From assembly GCA_947396885.1 (NCBI GenBank), contig OX377206.1:14693466-14757465 (forward strand): DNA of 64,000 nt. The letters run 5' to 3'. The DNA is from Heligmosomoides polygyrus polygyrus. Lineage: Eukaryota > Nematoda > Chromadorea > Rhabditida > Heligmosomidae. A program made the translations under genes and the position numbers. Positions 34,648 to 44,844 of this stretch are shown in pieces. The stretch's first letter is position 1. Each line of letters begins with the position of its first letter. The notes beneath the pieces are model-generated. The model was not told where the DNA came from. It did not search any database and saw only the letters and a program-made list of their open reading frames with translations.

Positions 34648-35004
34648 GTTCATGCTTTGCAACGGCAAAGATAAGAGCGACTAGAGCGCCCGAAAGGTAT
34701 AAACAGGCGACAGAAGTGATGGGAGCAATGAGAGCAATTGGAGCGACGGATGCAGGTGGTGTACGTACTTAATTACGTACTCCACGTTCCGTCCGTGCCT
34801 CAATCGCTCCCATTGCCGGCGCGAGTATGAACAAGCGACAACAGCGACGAGAGCATCCGAAGCAACAAGAGCGACGGGAGCAAAAGCGACAGCGCTTGGG
34901 TATGAACAGGTTTCGGCAGCGATGGCTCGGCTTTAATCGATTTGCAGGTTCTACACGGACGATGAATCGCTCTCGTCGCGAAGTATGAACAGAACCCTAC
35001 AGAG
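34648..35004. mobile_element. MITE embedded in each array unit (unit 1 shown)
   Basis: The left end 'ggccctgttcatgctt' and the right end 'cgcgaagtatgaacagaacc' are inverted. The interior is rich in 'gagcgac' words and in partial inverted copies of the same end ('cgcgagtatgaacaa', 'gggtatgaacagg'). It is amplified together with the 787-bp unit. Confidence 0.6.
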
Positions 35005-38000
35005 TGCACGCGAGAGCGCTGGTCAGCTCACGCACGAGGTATGGACACAAATTACTGCGAGTCTCTAACGTCGAGCTAAAGGCCTCTGAAGACGACGGAA
35101 AGTCGAAACGTCAGGGCGCCAATAAAGATCCACCTACAAACCTCGTGTGGCACAAAATACTGACACATGTAGTATAATTCTTGAAAGCACAGGATGGCGC
35201 TTACAAAGATTTCAGTATCGTTCGATGAGATTCAAGTTCTCCCAAATTCTTGTAAAAACATTCTGACGTAGAAAGCACGGATTTACGGTGCTTGCACTTA
35301 TGAGTTTTAAACAGGCGCTGTAACCACGCAAATAAGAGAGAATTAGGGTTGTTAGGGCATATGTTATACTTCGTCACCCTGTCGGCCAAGCGTCGCCGAC
35401 AGCACAGGATCGCCAGCATGACGGGCTAGGCCCTGTTCATGCTTTGCAACGGCAAAGATAAGAGCGACTAGAGCGCCCGAAAGGTATAAACAGGCGACAG
35501 AAGTGATGGGAGCAATGAGAGCAATTGGAGCGACGGATGCAGGTGGTGTACGTACTTAATTACGTACTCCACGTTCCGTCCGTGCCCCAATCGCTCCCAT
35601 TGCCGGCGCGAGTATGAACAAGCGACAACAGCGACGAGAGCATCCGAAGCAACAAGAGCGACGGGAGCAAAAGCGACAGCGCTTGGGTATGAACAGGTTT
35701 CGGCAGCGATGGCTCGGCTTTAATCGATTTGCAGGTTCTACACGGACGATGAATCGCTCTCGTCGCGAAGTATGAACAGACCCCTACAGAGTGCACGCGA
35801 GAGCGCTGGTCAGCTCACGCACGAGGTATGGACACAAATTACTGCGAGTCTCTAACGTCGAGCTAAAGGCCTCTGAAGACGACGGAAAGTCGAAACGTCA
35901 GGGCGCCAATAAAGATCCACCTACAAACCTCGTGTGGCACAAAATACTGACACATGTAGTATAATTCTTGAAAGCACAGGATGGCGCTTACAAAGATTTC
36001 AGTATCGTTCGATGAGATTCAAGTTCTCCCAAATTCTTGTAAAAACATTCTGACGTAGAAAGCACGGATTTACGGTGCTTGCACTTATGAGTTTTAAACA
36101 GGCGCTGTAACCACGCAAATAAGAGAGAATTAGGGTTGTTAGGGCATATGTTATACTTCGTCACCCTGTCGGCCAAGCGTCGCCGACAGCACAGGATCGC
36201 CAGCATGACGGGCTAGGCCCTGTTCATGCTTTGCAACGGCAAAGATAAGAGCGACTAGAGCGCCCGAAAGGTATAAACAGGCGACAGAAGTGATGGGAGC
36301 AATGAGAGCAATTGGAGCGACGGATGCAGGTGGTGTACGTACTTAATTACGTACTCCACGTTCCGTCCGTGCCCCAATCGCTCCCATTGCCGGCGCGAGT
36401 ATGAACAAGCGACAACAGCGACGAGAGCATCCGAAGCAACAAGAGCGACGGGAGCAAAAGCGACAGCGCTTGGGTATGAACAGGTTTCGGCAGCGATGGC
36501 TCGGCTTTAATCGATTTGCAGGTTCTACACGGACGATGAATCGCTCTCGTCGCGAAGTATGAACAGACCCCTACAGAGTGCACGCGAGAGCGCTGGTCAG
36601 CTCACGCACGAGGTATGGACACAAATTACTGCGAGTCTCTAACGTCGAGCTAAAGGCCTCTGAAGACGACGGAAAGTCGAAACGTCAGGGCGCCAATAAA
36701 GATCCACCTACAAACCTCGTGTGGCACAAAATACTGACACATGTAGTATAATTCTTGAAAGCACAGGATGGCGCTTACAAAGATTTCAGTATCGTTCGAT
36801 GAGATTCAAGTTCTCCCAAATTCTTGTAAAAACATTCTGACGTAGAAAGCACGGATTTACGGTGCTTGCACTTATGAGTTTTAAACAGGCGCTGTAACCA
36901 CGCAAATAAGAGAGAATTAGGGTTGTTAGGGCATATGTTGTACTTCGTCACCCTGTCGGCCAAGCGTCGCCGACAGCACAGGATCGCCAGCATGACGGGC
37001 TAGGCCCTGTTCATGCTTTGCAACGGCAAAGATAAGAGCGACTAGAGCGCCCGAAAGGTATAAACAGGCGACAGAAGTGATGGGAGCAATGAGAGCAATT
37101 GGAGCGACGGATGCAGGTGGTGTACGTACTTAATTACGTACTCCACGTTCCGTCCGTGCCCCAATCGCTCCCATTGCCGGCGCGAGTATGAACAAGCGAC
37201 AACAGCGACGAGAGCATCCGAAGCAACAAGAGCGACGGGAGCAAAAGCGACAGCGCTTGGGTATGAACAGGTTTCGGCAGCGATGGCTCGGCTTTAATCG
37301 ATTTGCAGGTTCTACACGGACGATGAATCGCTCTCGTCGCGAAGTATGAACAGACCCCTACAGAGTGCACGCGAGAGCGCTGGTCAGCTCACGCACGAGG
37401 TATGGACACAAATTACTGCGAGTCTCTAACGTCGAGCTAAAGGCCTCTGAAGACGACGGAAAGTCGAAACGTCAGGGCGCCAATAAAGATCCACCTACAA
37501 ACCTCGTGTGGCACAAAATACTGACACATGTAGTATAATTCTTGAAAGCACAGGATGGCGCTTACAAAGATTTCAGTATCGTTCGATGAGATTCAAGTTC
37601 TCCCAAATTCTTGTAAAAACATTCTGACGTAGAAAGCACGGATTTACGGTGCTTGCACTTATGAGTTTTAAACAGGCGCTGTAACCACGCAAATAAGAGA
37701 GAATTAGGGTTGTTAGGGCATATGTTATACTTCGTCACCCTGTCGGCCAAGCGTCGCCGACAGCACAGGATCGCCAGCATGACGGGCTAGGCCCTGTTCA
37801 TGCTTTGCAACGGCAAAGATAAGAGCGACTAGAGCGCCCGAAAGGTATAAACAGGCGACAGAAGTGATGGGAGCAATGAGAGCAATTGGAGCGACGGATG
37901 CAGGTGGTGTACGTACTTAATTACGTACTCCACGTTCCGTCCGTGCCCCAATCGCTCCCATTGCCGGCGCGAGTATGAACAAGCGACAACAGCGACGAGA

Positions 38001-39740
38001 GCATCCGAAGCAACAAGAGCGACGGGAGCAAAAGCGACAGCGCTTGGGTATGAACAGGTTTCGGCAGCGATGGCTCGGCTTTAATCGATTTGCAGGTTCT
38101 ACACGGACGATGAATCGCTCTCGTCGCGAAGTATGAACAGACCCCTACAGAGTGCACGCGAGAGCGCTGGTCAGCTCACGCACGAGGTATGGACACAAAT
38201 TACTGCGAGTCTCTAACGTCGAGCTAAAGGCCTCTGAAGACGACGGAAAGTCGAAACGTCAGGGCGCCAATAAAGATCCACCTACAAACCTCGTGTGGCA
38301 CAAAATACTGACACATGTAGTATAATTCTTGAAAGCACAGGATGGCGCTTACAAAGATTTCAGTATCGTTCGATGAGATTCAAGTTCTCCCAAATTCTTG
38401 TAAAAACATTCTGACGTAGAAAGCACGGATTTACGGTGCTTGCACTTATGAGTTTTAAACAGGCGCTGTAACCACGCAAATAAGAGAGAATTAGGGTTGT
38501 TAGGGCATATGTTGTACTTCGTCACCCTGTCGGCCAAGCGTCGCCGACAGCACAGGATCGCCAGCATGACGGGCTAGGCCCTGTTCATGCTTTGCAACGG
38601 CAAAGATAAGAGCGACTAGAGCGCCCGAAAGGTATAAACAGGCGACAGAAGTGATGGGAGCAATGAGAGCAATTGGAGCGACGGATGCAGGTGGTGTACG
38701 TACTTAATTACGTACTCCACGTTCCGTCCGTGCCCCAATCGCTCCCATTGCCGGCGCGAGTATGAACAAGCGACAACAGCGACGAGAGCATCCGAAGCAA
38801 CAAGAGCGACGGGAGCAAAAGCGACAGCGCTTGGGTATGAACAGGTTTCGGCAGCGATGGCTCGGCTTTAATCGATTTGCAGGTTCTACACGGACGATGA
38901 ATCGCTCTCGTCGCGAAGTATGAACAGACCCCTACAGAGTGCACGCGAGAGCGCTAGTCAGCTCACGCACGAGGTATGGACACAAATTACTGCGAGTCTC
39001 TAACGTCGAGCTAAAGGCCTCTGAAGACGACGGAAAGTCGAAACGTCAGGGCGCCAATAAAGATCCACCTACAAACCTCGTGTGGCACAAAATACTGACA
39101 CATGTAGTATAATTCTTGAAAGCACAGGATGGCGCTTACAAAGATTTCAGTATCGTTCGATGAGATTCAAGTTCTCCCAAATTCTTGTAAAAACATTCTG
39201 ACGTAGAAAGCACGGATTTACGGTGCTTGCACTTATGAGTTTTAAACAGGCGCTGTAACCACGCAAATAAGAGAGAATTAGGGTTGTTAGGGCATATGTT
39301 ATACTTCGTCACCCTGTCGGCCAAGCGTCGCCGACAGCACAGGATCGCCAGCATGACGGGCTAGGCCCTGTTCATGCTTTGCAACGGCAAAGATAAGAGC
39401 GACTAGAGCGCCCGAAAGGTATAAACAGGCGACAGAAGTGATGGGAGCAATGAGAGCAATTGGAGCGACGGATGCAGGTGGTGTACGTACTTAATTACGT
39501 ACTCCACGTTCCGTCCGTGCCCCAATCGCTCCCATTGCCGGCGCGAGTATGAACAAGCGACAACAGCGACGAGAGCATCCGAAGCAACAAGAGCGACGGG
39601 AGCAAAAGCGACAGCGCTTGGGTATGAACAGGTTTCTAGCGATGGCTCGGTTTTAATCGATTTGCAGGTTCTACACGGACGATGAATCGCTCTCGTCGCG
39701 AAGTATGAACAGGCCCCTACAGAGTGCACGCGAGAGCGCA

Positions 39741-39915
39741 CGGACGATGCGCACAATACAAGGCCAAAGATCTAAACTTGTCGCAGCGCGCCACACTGCG
39801 ACAAGGTGTCGCCGAAGTTGTCGGCGACGGTGAGTATAACACCCCCTGCTACGCACTGCGTTGCACCCGTCTAGCACTGTCGCCGACAGAGTGACGAAGT
39901 ATAGCATATGTCTAA
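39741..39915. repeat. MITE fragments bordering the array
   Basis: Contains 'gtcggcgacggtgagtataac' type and 'cgacagagtgacgaagtata' ends, in inverted relation to 'gttatacttcgtcaccctgt' found inside each array unit, plus a perfect 9-bp hairpin 'ttgtcgcag'/'ctgcgacaa'. Exact element limits unresolved. Confidence 0.45.
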
Positions 39916-40244
39916 GCTGATTTTGGACAAATACAGCAAAAGCGCGGAGAAGATTTACCTTATAGATATGCTTCTTCAATTACAGAGAAGTCGTGAAGGG
40001 GCGGCAGGCACTGACGAATTTATTATGAAGGACACAGCGGTGATAAGCGTCATGGCAGACTACAGGTGAAATAGAGGAAGAAACACGCTTCCAGTTGCAT
40101 ATGTCCAGTTGTATATTCAAGCATTCTGTTAGGAATAGAGAGCAGAAAAAGCCGTTCAACCGTGACCTTCGTGACTTTTCCGACAAAAAAAAACAGCACC
40201 GATGCCATCTCTTTCACAATTGCAGGTAGCCATTTCTTTTGCTG

Positions 40245-40552
40245 TATTGTTACCTAAGGGCGCATGTGGCGCACTCGGATGAGATGCCAGCTGTCACGAG
40301 CACCCGATATCGGACTACTGGTTCGGATTCCCCGCCCGGACCAACCAAGGCTTCCATCCCTCCGAGGTAGGTGAATTGGTACCGGACCTGTACGGAAAGG
40401 ATAAATCGCAGACCTTCCATCAGCGGTCACCGCAAGTTATTGTATGGTCAAATACGCAGTGAAATCGGGCTCCACAACATCCTGTAGAAGCAGAAAGCGT
40501 GGCGTATCCCAAAGGGATTGAATAAAGCCGTCCTTATCCTTTATTGCTACCT
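40245..40552 (+). mobile_element. tRNA-derived SINE, copy 3
   Basis: Same family as 13114-13408, in plus orientation: head 'ggcgcatgtggcgcactcgg', box B 'ggttcggattcc', tail 'tccttatccttt'. Flanking duplications are 'attgttacct' (40245-40254) and 'attgctacct' (40543-40552). It is more diverged than copies 1 and 2, so older. Confidence 0.8.
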
Positions 40553-41130
40553 ACTATTAGAGTAAGAAGGAAAGGGCTACAACAGGAATCGCTCCGGAGA
40601 GCAAGTTGGTTTGCGAGTTTCACAACCAATTTCCAAATGCGAGTTGGTGCACGAAGTGGGGGTGGTCGCGGTTTAAGCGCAATGCACTCTTAGAAAATAC
40701 TGAAGTCTCATGATACAACTGTTATAGCGCATAACATCCTCAACCAGGCAAAGGTTTGCCAGTCGTGGAAAGTCTAGTGGAGCGGAAAGAATGGTCAGGA
40801 GGTGCGGAAAGGTTCAATGATCCTATGATGCTCGACCACATGTTTGTTAAAAAAACAGCTAGACTACGAGCATAGATTTTAAATTAAATGGCTACTCAAA
40901 TCTGATCTTGTTTTGAACAGCCTTTACATTAGAAGTAAGAAGAGTTCGATACGCATTTGCCCTTTTTTGGAAACTTTTTTCGGGGAGTATACGCCTACTC
41001 CTATAATAATCTCATACTACAAGATAACGCGCTAAGAGCAATCGGTACCTTGTCATAAATTAGCGGAAAATGCACCCCGGCCGTAACAACCATGGGTGCA
41101 CATAATTACGACTGACGATTTTGAAATGCA
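40553..41130. other. Unassigned stretch
   Basis: Nothing recognised. Confidence 0.35.
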
Positions 41131-41139
41131 CAGCTATTT

Positions 41140-41705
41140 TTGGATCCGTCCGCTGTCGACACGGACGGCTAGTGATGTCATACGTGTGTGGTCACCGGGC
41201 GCGCTAGAGCGCGAAACTGTGCGCCGGCGACTGCCGACTGCGTACTTTCAACCAGCGCTGAAGAAGGAGAGCAGTTTAATAAGATGCACTGTTGGCATAG
41301 ATGCTTATTCTTGAACAGTGAAGAAGTGTGTTCCTTACTAAGTACGAATGGAATGAGACTCAATCTGTTTCAAATGAGGGGAAAAACGTGAAAAAAATGT
41401 CGTAAACGAAATGAGGAAAAGAGATTTTTGTCGCCATTTGGTCGTCACCGTTTTCCACCTCGATTATCAGAGATTAAGTGAGCTGCGATTCGCAAGCACG
41501 CCCTCAACTAGTACTAAGAAACCATCTTATTTCTCCACTTCACTAGATGAACGCAGATTTCCCTTTTCTTGCACTGGCTAAAAGACTGCAGATAATAGCC
41601 GGTGGTGCACACTTTCGCGTTGTAGCGCGCCCAGCGCCGACCGTGCGCGTATGACGTCATTAGCCGTCTCTGTCTGCCGCAGTCGGACCCTATTTTTGGC
41701 ACTGG
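41140..41705. mobile_element. Possible inverted-repeat element
   Basis: 41140-41235 and 41600-41705 are imperfect inverted repeats (shared 'gacggctaatgacgtcatac'-like and 'gggcgcgct' blocks). The spacer is ~360 bases. Ends are not sharply defined. Confidence 0.4.
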
Positions 41706-41790
41706 ACAGGCAGTCTTCATCTTGACTCATCATCTCTGCGCTCCACACAGGCTATAGAGACAGATTTCGACGGCCTCATAAAAGCTGTAG

Positions 41791-42166
41791 TGTCGGGAGC
41801 AGATGGTGGCCGCCCGCCGCTAAAGCGGAGAGCAGTTTAGGAGTGTGAGATGTGGACCAAAGACAATATGTGCTCGAATTTCGCTTTGACGATCTTTTTA
41901 GGTACATATAGAAAACCTGCTCCAATCGAGCCCGCCATCCGCTCCCGGCACACCTTGGCGCCAATTCGCGATGGGCCTAATCTCATCATTTTTTTCTTTG
42001 GTATTCTTCTTCTGTTCCGTGCCACCGACGGGTGGCCTCCTTTGTATTGTTCTCTTCGTGTGTCGTGTTTTACCGAGATAAAAGTTCTATTCTACACGTC
42101 GCTCTGCAATACCACGGGACCGTTGGTCGGCGGATATCTTAAACCCTCGGCGTCCGGCATCGTACA
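41791..42166 (+). repeat. Gypsy 5' LTR
   Basis: TGTCGGGAG...CGTACA, 376 bp. A TATA-like 'acatatagaaaa' lies near 41904 and an 'agataaaag' poly(A)-signal-like word near 42077. It differs from the 3' LTR at 41881 (T versus C). Confidence 0.95.
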
Positions 42167-42184
42167 TGGGGGCCGAACCTAACG
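42167..42184 (+). promoter_or_regulatory. Primer-binding site (candidate)
   Basis: 'tgggggccgaacct' starts immediately after the LTR with the TGG expected for pairing to a tRNA 3' CCA. Which tRNA is used was not determined. Confidence 0.5.
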
Positions 42185-42223
42185 GAAGCGACCAACTGTC
42201 TAGCGTGTGCTAACAGCGGATAT

Positions 42224-42334
42224 TTCCCAGAGAGGTCGTCTTGCTTAGTGGTTCCTGGTTTTCCCAGACAGGTCGTCTTGCTTAGTGGTTCCTGGTTTTC
42301 CCAGACAGGTCGTCTTGCTTAGTGGTTCCTGGTG
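42224..42334 (+). repeat. Three 37-bp repeats in the Gypsy leader
   Basis: Units begin with 'ttcccag' at 42224, 42261 and 42298 and contain 'ggtcgtcttgcttagtggtt'. The last two are almost identical. They lie between the primer site and gag, where packaging or expression signals are usual. Confidence 0.85.
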
Positions 42335-42516
42335 GCTGTGTGCCTCAGATTTGAACGGAAGTGTCACCGCAAAGCAAGGGTGACGAGAATCAGTAGCGTG
42401 TCGTAAAGTAAGGACGCGTACGTGTCGGGCCTTAGTGGCAGATCGTCGTCGATCGTGTTAGTGTTGTGGAAGAAGAACAACCTAACTGTAGTGATTTCAG
42501 AATATCGTCAAGAAGG

Positions 42517-42645
42517 ATGGAGCCAAGCGATGAGAGCGCGACGGGGTTTCGCAAAGTAAGGGCGACAGGAATCAACGATGAGAACTCGACCGGTGTCGAA
42601 GGAAACCCTCAGGTTAGTGACAAAGATAAGGGAAGAGAGGAGTGA
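42517..42645 (+). CDS. Short N-terminal frame upstream of gag, same frame
   Basis: An ATG at 42517 opens 42 codons (start MEPSDESATGFRKVRAT) ending at TGA 42643-42645. The frame is the same as that of gag, whose ATG follows 9 bases later. It may be the true N terminus of Gag cut by a nonsense change, or a short upstream ORF. A donor-like 'CTCAG|GTTAGT' at 42610 also allows splicing. Confidence 0.45.
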   Translation: MEPSDESATGFRKVRATGINDENSTGVEGNPQVSDKDKGREE

Positions 42646-42654
42646 GGACAGTTA

Positions 42655-44829
42655 ATGAGAGCCCTGTACAGCATGAAAATGAAGGTGGGAGATATTCTAG
42701 GTGAATCCCGTATAGGAAAAGATAAGAGGGCAGAAATAGAGAAGGAGATAACAGAGAAGGTGCAGGTGATAAAGGCTAGGCTGACGGAGATAGAGGAGGA
42801 CATGGGTTTACCAGTCGATTTAGTGAAAGAAATTAGAGGTGTGTTGGAGCAGCGAGGAATTGAGACTGTAGAAGAATGGAGAAGTTATGTGAGGACGATG
42901 GAGAGAGATGGGGAAATACTAGCTGAGTTATGCGAGATGTTGAATACTAATGTGTTCCAGCTGGCAACGAGCGTGCGTAAATTACAAGAAGCGGCACGGG
43001 GAGTGGAAGCGGACGAAGAAGGTAAGGAGTTCAGTGCCTCAGTGGTGCGTACGAATACAGGACAAGAATTCTCATTGCAGGAGAAGCATTGTTCGATTGG
43101 AGTGCCATTTGCCGAACACTCGAAGAGACGTATGGCGACGCCACCGATGATGGGACCAGGACTGGAGGAAGCTGGTACGCTTGTTACATATTTGAGGTCG
43201 ATGGCGTGTGTGAGCCCGGGTGTATTCAAGGGTGAGAGGAGTGAGAATTTTCGCGAGTTCATAAGACGGTTTAGGAGAAAATACGAGAATGTGATAACTT
43301 GTGAAGATACACTATTGGATATACTAGCAGATGACCACCTAGGAGGAAGAGCGAAAAATGTCTTTGAGGCCCTGCCTAGAGTGATCAAAGATAGGGGATT
43401 TGACGCAGTGGTTGAGGAAATGTCAAAATTACTGGCCGAAGATTCGACAGCTAGGCGGTTGAGGGTGATGACCGAGTTGAGAAATTTAACAATGCGCCCC
43501 AACCAAGATGTGGCTTCTTTTTGCAACGTGTTAGAAAAGTTGGGAAGGGAAGCCAACCCTGGCTGTACGGTGGAGGACCGCTCTTTAGAATACGCCCAGA
43601 TCCTACTTGATAACTTGTGCAGTTGGCCAGAGCATTGTCAGTTGGTGGCAGCTGTACACAGAGTGGAGCCAAGGAGGGTGTATGAGGAGGTAAAGCACTT
43701 AGCCTTGAGCATAGAGCAGTCAAGACGGATGATAGGGACGCACCAGAGGAGGAGTAGTGGAGCTGCATGGAGGCATAGGGCTGCGGCCTATCAAGAGAGT
43801 AGGGGAGATAGGAATGCTGGGCAGGTGGAGTCAATGCCTCGAACGGATAGAGCCGGTAACGAGAGCGAGAATGTGGGCGCCACAACTAGAGATAGAAATG
43901 TGTTTGATATGACAAGTCAGAGGGAAAGAAGCGTGATGGGTAGGAATGTGGAAGCTGAGCGGAAGAGGAATGGTGGTACGAACAATGCTAATAGGAAGTG
44001 TTACAATTGTTCGAATTACGGACACATTGGGCGCGAGTGTCCTCGTAGGGCGGCCAGGGTGAATCAAATAATGGACGGTAGCACGGCACAACCCAAGAGC
44101 AAGGAGACGGAACCTTTGTCAGCTATTATTGATCGAGTTCGCAGTATGGGAGTGCAACTAGGGAAAGGCAATGACAAATCCCCTCCGAATGACTTGATTG
44201 GTGAGAGGATGGTAGCACCAGTAAGGGTGTTGGGCAGCAAAGAAAAGGCACTTGTAGACACAGGTTCAATGATAAGCATTGTGCCTGTGGAGCTGCTGGC
44301 GAGAGCAAGGGACAGGAAGGTCGACGTTGATTCGTTCAAGTTCCTAGAGAAGTCGAAGCTGACGTCGGTACATGACGCTTCGGGTAACCGAATGGACTTC
44401 CTTGGGGCAGTCTATCTGGAGGTAGAGTTGGAAGGAGGGAGATGTGACACGGTTGCTTTCCATATAAGTGTAACAAAAGAGGAGGAACTGATTATAGGGA
44501 CGAACGCGCTTCAACGACTAGGCGTAGAAATGGTAATGAAAGGACCGTCAGCGGAGAGGGTCACAAATAGAGTAGCTGTAACGAAGAGAGTGTACGTTCC
44601 GCCTAGGGAAGTGCAGACGGTGCAGGTTTGCTGTGAAGGTGATCTGGCCGAAGCTGCGGAGCGTGTCATTTGGCCTGAAAGACGGGGAATAGCAGCAGGA
44701 GTGTACGCTATTAAGGGTCAGCGAACGGAACTCCCGATGTTCAATATGAGCGATGAGCCAGTATTGTTGAAGGAGGGAGAGAGTGTCGGCTACTGGAGCA
44801 CGGATAAATGGCATGACCGGTGGGAGTAA
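42655..44829 (+). CDS. gag: Gag and aspartic protease polyprotein
   Basis: This 724-residue frame provides the particle proteins and the processing protease. Residues ~10-120 are highly charged and helical (probable coiled coil). About 185-370 is the capsid-like region (VFKGERSENFREFIRRFRR onward). A basic linker follows, then a CCHC zinc knuckle CYNCSNYGHIGREC at 449-462 that should bind genomic RNA. The protease active site ALVDTGSMISIVP has its Asp at 535. The frame ends at TAA 44827-44829, and RT follows 15 bases later in the same frame, so Gag-Pol would need readthrough or the stop is a mutation. The start ATG is the first after an in-frame TGA. Uniform G-rich, E/R-rich codon use matches the downstream ORF. 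Confidence 0.9.
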   Translation: MRALYSMKMKVGDILGESRIGKDKRAEIEKEITEKVQVIKARLTEIEEDMGLPVDLVKEIRGVLEQRGIETVEEWRSYVRTMERDGEILAELCEMLNTNVFQLATSVRKLQEAARGVEADEEGKEFSASVVRTNTGQEFSLQEKHCSIGVPFAEHSKRRMATPPMMGPGLEEAGTLVTYLRSMACVSPGVFKGERSENFREFIRRFRRKYENVITCEDTLLDILADDHLGGRAKNVFEALPRVIKDRGFDAVVEEMSKLLAEDSTARRLRVMTELRNLTMRPNQDVASFCNVLEKLGREANPGCTVEDRSLEYAQILLDNLCSWPEHCQLVAAVHRVEPRRVYEEVKHLALSIEQSRRMIGTHQRRSSGAAWRHRAAAYQESRGDRNAGQVESMPRTDRAGNESENVGATTRDRNVFDMTSQRERSVMGRNVEAERKRNGGTNNANRKCYNCSNYGHIGRECPRRAARVNQIMDGSTAQPKSKETEPLSAIIDRVRSMGVQLGKGNDKSPPNDLIGERMVAPVRVLGSKEKALVDTGSMISIVPVELLARARDRKVDVDSFKFLEKSKLTSVHDASGNRMDFLGAVYLEVELEGGRCDTVAFHISVTKEEELIIGTNALQRLGVEMVMKGPSAERVTNRVAVTKRVYVPPREVQTVQVCCEGDLAEAAERVIWPERRGIAAGVYAIKGQRTELPMFNMSDEPVLLKEGESVGYWSTDKWHDRWE

Positions 44830-44844
44830 ATCAATCCTTTCCTA

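Larger units (their letters stand above)
34235..39740. repeat. Seven-unit 787-bp tandem array
   Basis: Units start at 34235, 35022, 35809, 36596, 37383, 38170 and 38957. The first six are exactly 787 bp and differ by only a few bases; the seventh has a 2-base loss. Each unit contains a hammerhead-like core followed by 'aataaag', an ~8-bp inverted repeat (cacgaggt/acctcgtg) around that core, an imperfect palindrome 'gtacgtacttaattacgtac', and an embedded MITE with 'ctgttcat' ends. The 72- and 78-residue open frames repeated in each unit are shadows of the repeat. The array ends inside a unit at 39740, where different MITE-like sequence begins. Confidence 0.95.

Noticed and set aside
34414..39354. 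Repeated 72- and 78-residue ORFs
   Set aside because: They recur only because the 787-bp unit recurs; no coding signature, and they overlap the MITE and its palindromes.
34235..39740. CRISPR array
   Set aside because: Period is 787 bp with no spacer variation, in eukaryotic DNA with no cas genes.
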